This document shows positions 28,580 to 34,646 of a DNA stretch of 34,646 bases, piece by piece; the stretch's first letter is position 1; each line of letters begins with the position of its first letter. This DNA comes from Streptomyces sp. LUP30. Its GTDB lineage: Bacteria; Actinomycetota; Actinomycetes; Streptomycetales; Streptomycetaceae. The stretch is taken from NCBI RefSeq assembly GCF_001746365.1, contig NZ_MJAJ01000030.1, positions 36,812-71,457 of the forward strand. Direction: 5' to 3'. The notes beneath the pieces were generated by a model. It did no database searches. It saw only the letters and a program-made list of their open reading frames with translations, and had not been told where the DNA came from. The position numbers and the translations under genes are program-made.

Positions 28580-29917
28580 ATGAAGAGCAGCATCCGCAGA
28601 AGCAGACGAACCGCCCTGGCCGTCGCCCTGGGCTCCATGCTCGCGCTGACCGCCACCGCCTGCGGCGACGACGGCAGCGGCGCGGCCGGAGACAAGGGAG
28701 GCGACGGCTCCGGCAAGGGGGAGATCACCTTCTGGGACAACAACGGCGGCGTCCGCACCGACGTCTGGAAGGAGATCATCGCCGACTTCGAGAAGGCGAA
28801 CCCGGACATCAAGGTCAAGTACGTCGGGGTGCCGTCCGACAGCGTCCAGTCCAAGTACGACACCGCCATCCAGGGCGGCGGTCTGCCCGACGTCGGCGGC
28901 GTGGGCACCGCGATGCTCGCCGAGATCGCCGCGCAGGGCGCCCTCGAACCGCTGGACGACCGCCTGGAGAAGAGCGAGCTGAGCGGCCAGCTGAACGCGA
29001 AGTTCCTGGACGGCGTCAAGGCCGCCGGGGTCGACGGCAAGACGTACAGCGTGCCGACCTCCGCCAACAACGGCACGCTCTGGTACCGCACGGACCTCTT
29101 CCGGAAGGCCGGTCTGGACGCCCCGACCACCTGGACGAAGTTCTACGAGGCGGCCGACAAGCTGACCGACAAGGACAAGAACGCCTTCGGCTACACCATC
29201 CGCGGCGGCTCCGGGTCGATCGCCCAGGCGCTCGACGCGACCTACGGGCAGAGCGGCATCACCGAGTTCTGGAACGGCGACAAGACCACGGTCGACGACC
29301 CGAAGAACGTGGCCGCGCTGGAGAAGTACGTCGGCCTGTACAAGAAGGACACCCCGTCCGCCGACGTCAACAACGACTTCACCAAGATGGTCGCCCAGTG
29401 GGACTCCGGCACCATCGGCATGCTGAGCCACAACCTGGGCTCCTTCGGCGACCACCAGAAGGCGCTGGCCGGCAAGTTCAAGGGCATCCCCGCGCCGACC
29501 CAGGACAACGGCACCCGGGTGCAGGTGTCCAACCCGGTCGACGGGCTGGGCCTGTTCAAGTCGAGCAAGAACAAGACCGCCGCCTGGAAGTTCATCGAGT
29601 TCGCCGCCTCGCACGAGTCCAACAGCAAGTGGAACAAGACGGCGGGACAGGTGCCGGCCAACCTGGAGGCCGCGCAGGACGGCTGGGTGCAGGCCTCCGA
29701 GCCGACCAGGCTGGCCGCCGAGGCGCTGACCGGCTCCACCACGAAGATCGTGCAGCTGCCCTACTACCTGCCCGACTGGAACACGATCTCCAAGGCCGAC
29801 AACGAGCCGAACTTCCAGAAGGTGCTGCTGGGCAAGCAGAGCGCGAAGGACTTCCTGGACACGCTGGCCGACCAGCTGAACGCCGCGCAGGCCGACTGGA
29901 AGAAGAACCACAAGTAA
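28580..29917 (+). CDS. ABC transporter solute-binding lipoprotein for carbohydrate
   Basis: A 445-residue extracellular receptor. MKSSIRRSRRTALAVALGSMLALTATAC is a lipoprotein signal with C28 as the probable lipidated residue, followed by a flexible Gly/Asp/Ser linker. The mature fold is that of group 1 bacterial sugar-binding proteins: ITFWDNNGGVRTDVWKEIIADFEKANPDIKV, LPDVGGVGTAMLAEIAAQGALEPLDD, VPTSANNGTLWYRTDLF and AAWKFIEFAAS. It is expected to pass its ligand to the permeases encoded at 22677-24508. Unusually, the gene lies after the hydrolase and has its own 211-base control region with a LacI-type palindrome, which allows much higher expression. The ATG at 28580 follows AAGAGAG; the upstream in-frame ATG at 28544 is less likely. 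Confidence 0.93.
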   Translation: MKSSIRRSRRTALAVALGSMLALTATACGDDGSGAAGDKGGDGSGKGEITFWDNNGGVRTDVWKEIIADFEKANPDIKVKYVGVPSDSVQSKYDTAIQGGGLPDVGGVGTAMLAEIAAQGALEPLDDRLEKSELSGQLNAKFLDGVKAAGVDGKTYSVPTSANNGTLWYRTDLFRKAGLDAPTTWTKFYEAADKLTDKDKNAFGYTIRGGSGSIAQALDATYGQSGITEFWNGDKTTVDDPKNVAALEKYVGLYKKDTPSADVNNDFTKMVAQWDSGTIGMLSHNLGSFGDHQKALAGKFKGIPAPTQDNGTRVQVSNPVDGLGLFKSSKNKTAAWKFIEFAASHESNSKWNKTAGQVPANLEAAQDGWVQASEPTRLAAEALTGSTTKIVQLPYYLPDWNTISKADNEPNFQKVLLGKQSAKDFLDTLADQLNAAQADWKKNHK

Positions 29918-29945
29918 CCCGGGCGGACGCGGTCGCGGGGTGACC

Positions 29946-29970
29946 GCGCGCCGGTCGTCACCGGTCGCGC
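29946..29970 (+). terminator. Hairpin after the binding-protein gene
   Basis: GCGCG plus CCGGT (29946-29955) pairs with ACCGG, one bulged T, then CGCGC (29960-29970), closing a 4-base loop. A smaller CGCGGTC/GACCGCG stem (29928-29948) overlaps its left side. Lacks a T tract. It may limit readthrough into the esterase gene or stabilise the upstream mRNA. Confidence 0.5.
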
Positions 29971-30020
29971 GGCCCCCGCGCCCCCCGGCACACCAACCGA
30001 CCCCTCGAAAGGTGCATGTC

Positions 30021-30818
30021 GTGTCCCTGACCCGCAGACAGGTCACCTCGGCGGCGCTCGCCGCCCTCCCGCTCGGCGCGGCGGCCGCCGCCCCCGCCCG
30101 CGCCGGCGCCCGCCGGCCGAGAACCGTCTATCTCGCAGGCGACTCCACCGCCGCCCAGAAGTACTCCGACGCCGCGCCCGAGACCGGGTGGGGCATGGCG
30201 CTGCCCTTCTTCCTGCAGTCCGGCCTGCCCGTCGCCAACCACGCCGTGAACGGGCGCAGTTCCAAGAGCTTCATCGACGAGGGCCGGCTCGACGCCGTGC
30301 TCGCCGCGATCCGGCCGGGGGACTTTCTCCTGGTCCAGTTCGCCCACAACGACGAGAAGACCACCGACCCCGCCCGCTACACCGAGCCCTGGACGACGTA
30401 CCAGGACTGTCTGCGCAGGTATCTCGACGGGGCCCGGGCCAAGGGCGCGCGGCCCGTGCTGGCCACGCCCGTCGAGCGGCGCAGGTTCGACGCGGCGGGC
30501 AGAGCGCTGCCCACGCACGGGGAGTACCCCGCCGCCATGCGCGCACTGGCCGCACAGGAGGGGGTGGCGCTGCTCGACATCCAGGCGCTGTCGCTGGCGC
30601 TCTGGCAGCGGCTGGGCGTGGAGGCGACGAAGACGTACTTCAACTGGACCGCGACCGAGCAGGACAACACCCACTTCAACCCGCCGGGCGCGATCGCCGT
30701 GGCGCGGCTCGTCGCCGGGGAGCTCCTGCGCACGCGCGTGTTCGCCCCGCGTGACGTGATCCGGCTGCACGACGCGGTCCCCACGTCCTGGATCACCTGG
30801 CCCGCCCCCCTTTCGTAA
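30021..30818 (+). CDS. Rhamnogalacturonan acetylesterase (SGNH hydrolase, CE12-like), exported
   Basis: A 265-residue enzyme beginning at GTG 30021 behind AAAGGTG. MSLTRRQVTSAALAALPLGAAAAAPARA is a Tat-like signal peptide. SGNH blocks are visible: TVYLAGDSTAAQKY (catalytic Ser), ETGWGMALP (Gly), NHAVNGRSSKSFIDEG (Asn) and QFAHNDEKT. The C-terminal EQDNTHFNPPGA supplies the Asp-x-x-His. This set matches CE12 enzymes that take acetyl groups off rhamnogalacturonan or pectin, opening the polymer to lyases. It is followed 49 bases later by the pectate lyase. The longer in-frame start at 29940 would hide the signal peptide. Confidence 0.88.
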   Translation: MSLTRRQVTSAALAALPLGAAAAAPARAGARRPRTVYLAGDSTAAQKYSDAAPETGWGMALPFFLQSGLPVANHAVNGRSSKSFIDEGRLDAVLAAIRPGDFLLVQFAHNDEKTTDPARYTEPWTTYQDCLRRYLDGARAKGARPVLATPVERRRFDAAGRALPTHGEYPAAMRALAAQEGVALLDIQALSLALWQRLGVEATKTYFNWTATEQDNTHFNPPGAIAVARLVAGELLRTRVFAPRDVIRLHDAVPTSWITWPAPLS

Positions 30819-30866
30819 CCGCTCTCGCGACAACTGCACCGCCTTTCCGCAGAGGAGACCCGCACA

Positions 30867-32195
30867 GTGCGCACACAGTCATGTCATGCACGCGTCACAG
30901 CAGCCCTGGTGGGGTGCACCGCGCTGGTGCTGTCCGTCACCGCGACGGCCTCCGCCCAGACGCCGCCGCACCCCTCGTCGTCCCGCGACCTCGGCCGGCA
31001 GGTCCTGGGCGCGAACGACGGCTGGGCCGCCTACGGGACCGGCACCACGGGCGGGTCGGCCGCCGACGCCGCCCACGTGTACACGGTCACCACCTGGGCC
31101 GAGTTCAAGGCGGCCCTCGCCGCCGGGGGCTCCGCACCGAAGATCGTCAGGGTGAAGGGCGTCATCGACGCCGTCGCCGAGGGATGCGACGCCTTCGCCG
31201 CGCCCGGCTACGACTTCGACGCCTACCTCGCCAAGTACGCGCCCGGGACCTGGGGACTGGACACCGATCTGAGCGCCGAGCCCGACGACAGCCCGGAGGG
31301 GCTGCGACGCGCCTCCGCCGCCGCCCAGGACCAGGCCATCAAGGCGAACGTCCCCGCCAACACCACCATCGTCGGCGTCGGGAGGAACGCCGGCTTCAAG
31401 GGCGCCAGCCTGCAGATCAAGGGCGTCGACAACGTGATCGTCCGCAACCTGGCCTTCGAGTCGCCCATCGACTGCTTCCCCCAGTGGGACCCGACCGACG
31501 GCGACAAGGGCAACTGGAACTCCGAGTACGACACCGCCGTCGTCTACGGCTCCACGCACGTGTGGCTGGACCACAACACGTTCACCGACGGCTCCCATCC
31601 GGACAGCGCCGCGCCGAGCTACTTCGGCATGCTCTACCAGCAGCACGACGGCGAACTGGACATCGTGCGCGGCGCCGACCTCGTCACCGCCTCCTGGAAC
31701 GTCTTCAGCGAGCACGACAAGACGATCCTCATCGGCAACAGCGACAGCGAGTCGACCGCGGCCGGCGACCGCGGCCACCTGAGGACGACCTTCCACCACA
31801 ACCTGTTCTCCGGCCTCGTCGAGCGCGCTCCCCGCGTCCGCTTCGGGCAGGTCGACTCCTACAACAACCACTTCGTCGCCGCCGGCGACTACTCCTACAG
31901 CTTCGGCATCGGCAAGGAGTCCCGGCTCGTCGCCGAGCACAACGCGTTCACGCTCCCGCAGGGGGTCAGCGCGGCCAAGGTGCTCAAGCGGTGGAACGTC
32001 TCGCCGCTGACCGCCGACGACAACTACGTCAACGGCGTGAAGACCGACCTGATCGCCGTGCACAACGCCGAGATCCCGGCCGAGACCCTGCAGTCCGGCG
32101 CCGGGTGGACGCCCACCCTCCGTACCGCGGTCGACCCGGCGAAGGCGGTTCCCCGGATCGTCGACTGCGGCGCCGGCGCCGGCCGTCTCGGCTGA
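30867..32195 (+). CDS. Pectate lyase, PL1 family, secreted
   Basis: A 442-residue protein from GTG 30867 with AGAGGAGA upstream. A Sec signal peptide (VTAALVGCTALVLSVTATASA) ends near residue 31. The parallel beta-helix carries the family marks KIVRVKGVID, NTTIVGVGRNAGFKGASLQI, DNVIVRNLAFE, the Ca2+-site segment STHVWLDHNTFTDGSHPD and the catalytic-Arg region VERAPRVRFGQVDSYNNHF. It cleaves de-esterified polygalacturonate by beta-elimination outside the cell. No carbohydrate-binding module is attached. Unsaturated products would normally go through the KduI/KduD route, which is not seen here; the island's own enzymes favour the galacturonate oxidation route. Confidence 0.92.
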   Translation: MRTQSCHARVTAALVGCTALVLSVTATASAQTPPHPSSSRDLGRQVLGANDGWAAYGTGTTGGSAADAAHVYTVTTWAEFKAALAAGGSAPKIVRVKGVIDAVAEGCDAFAAPGYDFDAYLAKYAPGTWGLDTDLSAEPDDSPEGLRRASAAAQDQAIKANVPANTTIVGVGRNAGFKGASLQIKGVDNVIVRNLAFESPIDCFPQWDPTDGDKGNWNSEYDTAVVYGSTHVWLDHNTFTDGSHPDSAAPSYFGMLYQQHDGELDIVRGADLVTASWNVFSEHDKTILIGNSDSESTAAGDRGHLRTTFHHNLFSGLVERAPRVRFGQVDSYNNHFVAAGDYSYSFGIGKESRLVAEHNAFTLPQGVSAAKVLKRWNVSPLTADDNYVNGVKTDLIAVHNAEIPAETLQSGAGWTPTLRTAVDPAKAVPRIVDCGAGAGRLG

Positions 32196-32304
32196 CCCGT
32201 ACGACGGCCGGGGCGGCGCCCACCGCCCCGGCCCGCACCCCGCCGCCCCCCGGCCCGCACCCTTCCCGCGCCCGTGCACCGCCGTACCGCGAAGGAGCAC
32301 CCGC

Positions 32305-33435
32305 ATGCCCTCGCCCCACCCCCGACGTCCCCTGTCCAGAAGGGGATTCCTCGCCGCGAGCGCCGGCACGGCCGCCGCGCTCGGCCTGACCGCGTCGCCC
32401 GCACGGGCCGTCGGCGGCCGTCGGCCGTTCGGCTGCTTCGGCTCCCCGGCCGCCCGGCGCACGGCCCGCACCCTGTACGTCGACCCGCTCGGCCGGGGCG
32501 ACCACACCACCGTCCGGGACGCCGTCGCAGCCGCCGCAGGCAGCGGCTGGACGCTGGTCCTCGCCCCCGGCGCCTACCGGGAGACGGTCGTCCTCGACGC
32601 CACCCGCACGGACGCCACCTGGATCGGCGCCTCCGAGGACCCGCGCGACGTCGTGATCGTCCACGACACCGCGGCGGGCACCCCCAAGCCCGGGGGCGGC
32701 ACGTACGGCACCACCGGGTCCGCCACCACGACCCTGCAGGCCGACGGGTTCACCGCCCGCTGGATCACCTTCGCCAACGACTGGCTGCGCGCCGACCACC
32801 CCGACATCACCGGCACCCAGGCCGTCGCCGTCAAGGTCCAGGGCGACCGCTCCGCCTTCCATCACTGCCGCTTCCTCGGCCACCAGGACACCCTGTACGC
32901 CGACTCCCTCGCCCTCACCGCCTTCGCCCGCCAGTACTACGCGGACTGCTACGCCGAGGGGGACGTCGACTTCGTCTTCGGCCGGGCCACCGCCGTATAC
33001 GAGCGCTGCCACTTCCGCACCCTGAACCGGACCGACCTGGCCGCGGCCCCCTACGGGTTCGTCTTCGCGCCCTCGACGGCGGGCGCCAACCCGTTCGGGT
33101 ACCTGGTCGTCCGCAGCCGGATCAGCAGCGAGGCGCCGGACGCCTCCTACAAGCTGGCCCGCCCCTGGGTCCCCAGCTCCGACCCCACCGCCCGCCCGGC
33201 CCTCGTCGTCCGCGACACGCGTCTGAACGCCGGCATCGACGCGGTCGCCCCCTACACGAACATGTCGGCCTCCTTCCCGTGGCAGAGCCAGCGCTTCGCC
33301 GAGTACCGCAACAGCGGGCCCGGGGCGCGGATCACCGTCCCCGAGAACCGTCCCCAACTCACCGCGGAGCAGGCACGGTCGGCATCCCGTGCGGCCTGCC
33401 TCGGGGACTGGGAGCCCTGGCGGGGGGAGTGCTGA
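32305..33435 (+). CDS. Pectin methylesterase (CE8), Tat-exported
   Basis: A 376-residue enzyme with GAAGGAG before the ATG at 32305. The signal peptide contains LSRRGFLAASAGTAAALG (Tat motif S-R-R-G-F-L) and is cleaved near ARA. The right-handed beta-helix has GTQAVAVKVQGD, the catalytic-site Gln-Asp in LGHQDTLYADS, the nucleophile Asp in YYADCYAEGDVDFVFGRA, and the substrate Arg-Pro-Trp in YKLARPWVP. It removes methyl groups from pectin, giving the pectate that the preceding lyase needs. A homologous second copy follows after one base, so the pair arose by duplication and is translationally linked. Confidence 0.92.
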   Translation: MPSPHPRRPLSRRGFLAASAGTAAALGLTASPARAVGGRRPFGCFGSPAARRTARTLYVDPLGRGDHTTVRDAVAAAAGSGWTLVLAPGAYRETVVLDATRTDATWIGASEDPRDVVIVHDTAAGTPKPGGGTYGTTGSATTTLQADGFTARWITFANDWLRADHPDITGTQAVAVKVQGDRSAFHHCRFLGHQDTLYADSLALTAFARQYYADCYAEGDVDFVFGRATAVYERCHFRTLNRTDLAAAPYGFVFAPSTAGANPFGYLVVRSRISSEAPDASYKLARPWVPSSDPTARPALVVRDTRLNAGIDAVAPYTNMSASFPWQSQRFAEYRNSGPGARITVPENRPQLTAEQARSASRAACLGDWEPWRGEC

Positions 33436-33436
33436 G

Positions 33437-34477
33437 ATGCTGCGCCGACGCACCCTCCTCGCGGGCCTGGCGAGCGGCCTGACCGTCGCCGCCGCAGGCG
33501 CCCCCGCCCTGGCGGGCACGGGCCGCCAGATGCTGCACGTCCGCCCCGGCGACTCCCTCCAGGCCGCCGTGGACGCCGTCGACGGACCCGGACGGACGAT
33601 CGTCGTGCACCCCGGCACCTACCGCGAAGTGGTCAACGTGCCCGCCGACAAGGGCGAGTTGACGATACGCGGCGCCTCCCGCGACGCGCGCGCCGCGGTC
33701 CTCGTCTTCGGCAACGCGGCCGGGACGCCGAAACCCGACGGGTCCGGCCCCTACGGCACGGCCGGCTCCGCCACCTTCACGTCCTCCGCGCCCGGCCTCA
33801 CCGTCCGCGACCTCACCCTCGCCAACGACTGGCTGCGCGCCGACCACCCGGAGACCACCGGCACCCAGGCGGTGGCCGCCTACGTCACCGGCGACCGCAC
33901 GCACTTCGACCACGTCCGCCTCCTCGCCCACCAGGACACCCTCTTCGCGGACACCGCCGCGCTGGACGCCTTCGACCGGCAGTACTTCCACCGCTGCCAC
34001 ATCGAGGGCGACGTCGACTTCGTCTTCGGGCGCGGCCGGGCCGTCTTCGACGCCTGCCACTTCCACACCCTGCGGCGGGACGTGCCCTTCACCCCCAAGG
34101 GCATGGTCTTCGCCCCGGCCACCGCCCGGGCGAACCCCTACGGCTTCCTCGCCGTGCGCGGCCGGATCACCTCCGGCGCCGAGGACGCCGCCTACAAGAT
34201 CGCCAGGCCCTGGGTGCCGTCGTACGAGACGACCGCCTGGCCCTCGCTCGTCGTGCGGGACACCTGGATCGGTCCGGGGATCGACGCGATGACCCCGTAC
34301 GCCAACATGCGCGACGCCTATCCGTGGCAAGCCATGCGCTTTCGCGAGCACGCCAACACCGGCCCGGGCGCGGTCGTCTCCGCCCCGGAGAACCGGCCGC
34401 AGCTGACCGCCGCGGAGGCGGCCGTGCACACCCGGCGCACGTATCTGGGGGACTGGCGGCCGTATGGGCGTTCGTGA
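33437..34477 (+). CDS. Second pectin methylesterase (CE8), secreted
   Basis: A 346-residue paralogue of the preceding gene; the TGA there ends one base before this ATG, and GGGGGGAG upstream serves as ribosome site. The signal peptide MLRRRTLLAGLASGLTVAAAGAPALA has an R-R-R-T-L-L pattern that could use Sec or Tat. Matching active-site blocks are GTQAVAAYVTGD, LAHQDTLFADT, GDVDFVFGRGRAVFD and YKIARPWVPSY. Both copies keep all key residues, so both should be active, perhaps with different pH or methylation-pattern preference. It appears to be the last gene of the exported set. Confidence 0.92.
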   Translation: MLRRRTLLAGLASGLTVAAAGAPALAGTGRQMLHVRPGDSLQAAVDAVDGPGRTIVVHPGTYREVVNVPADKGELTIRGASRDARAAVLVFGNAAGTPKPDGSGPYGTAGSATFTSSAPGLTVRDLTLANDWLRADHPETTGTQAVAAYVTGDRTHFDHVRLLAHQDTLFADTAALDAFDRQYFHRCHIEGDVDFVFGRGRAVFDACHFHTLRRDVPFTPKGMVFAPATARANPYGFLAVRGRITSGAEDAAYKIARPWVPSYETTAWPSLVVRDTWIGPGIDAMTPYANMRDAYPWQAMRFREHANTGPGAVVSAPENRPQLTAAEAAVHTRRTYLGDWRPYGRS

Positions 34478-34495
34478 CCCGGCCCGCGGCCGACG

Positions 34496-34522
34496 GGCGT
34501 CCCCGGGGCCTTCCCGGGCGCC
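34496..34522 (+). terminator. Hairpin after the second pectin methylesterase
   Basis: GGCG (34496-34499), a 2-base bulge, CCCGGG (34502-34507), loop GCCTT, CCCGGG (34513-34518), CGCC (34519-34522). It lies 19 bases past the stop. No T tract. No gene is visible from 34523 to the window end. Confidence 0.55.
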
Positions 34523-34646
34523 GGTCCAAGGCGTCTGCGACCGGGGCTTCTCCCCGGCGTGGCGAGCGCCGCCGCGCCCAGGCCGGTGCCGTTCCTCGAC
34601 GGCGGCCTCGATCCCGGATCGGCCACGCCCGGTGACCCCGCCCCCC

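Overview
This is high-GC DNA (roughly 70% or more) with strong third-position G/C bias, GTG and TTG starts, ATGA/GTGA gene overlaps, Tat signal peptides and sugar ABC importers without their own ATPase. All of this points to a Streptomyces or close relative chromosome. All products are inferred by reading the translations; no database was searched.

Left part (1-12.6 kb), mostly housekeeping or stress genes: the 5' end of a dapA-type gene (minus strand); a holin-like membrane protein coupled to a DUF3618 protein with hendecad repeats; an ArsR-type regulator with an SRPBCC protein behind a perfect 12-bp inverted repeat; a secreted nuclease (minus, TTG start); a conserved protein of unknown function; a Tat-exported PhoX phosphatase behind a PHO box; a TROVE/Ro60 (rsr) gene; a TetR regulator; and a double TerD protein (minus).

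The most striking element is the phoX-rsr intergenic region (8.31-8.70 kb). It holds three tandem Y-RNA-like elements that share sequence blocks and each close with a terminal stem. The first and third each carry a circularly permuted tRNA-like module: T arm, then a 7-8 bp acceptor-like stem closed by a short loop, then UA and a D arm. The middle one has the shared stem but no tRNA module. Bacterial Y RNAs that mimic tRNA and pair with Rsr are known (YrlA). A tandem trio with one module-less member upstream of an actinobacterial rsr is worth following up.

Right part (12.8-34.5 kb), a pectin and plant-polysaccharide catabolic island. Divergent udh (uronate dehydrogenase) and kdgD (5-dehydro-4-deoxyglucarate dehydratase) belong to oxidative galacturonate breakdown, and kdgD is coupled to an unrecognised 387-aa protein. 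After three genes of unclear connection (MFS, TIGR03086-like, metallo-beta-lactamase fold), an operon-like run follows: GntR/FCD regulator, DHDPS-family enzyme, IlvD/Edd sugar-acid dehydratase resembling L-arabinonate dehydratase, two ABC permeases, Gfo/Idh/MocA oxidoreductase, DUF6807 protein and a cytoplasmic GH43. A solute-binding lipoprotein and four exported pectin enzymes complete it (rhamnogalacturonan acetylesterase, pectate lyase, two pectin methylesterases). The inferred scheme is: exported enzymes de-esterify and cut pectin, the ABC system imports oligosaccharides, GH43 trims them inside, and two oxidative branches (galacturonate and probably arabinose) meet at alpha-ketoglutarate semialdehyde. 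Four AAGCGCTT-core palindromes, all at 20.5-28.5 kb, suggest a LacI-family regulator encoded elsewhere.
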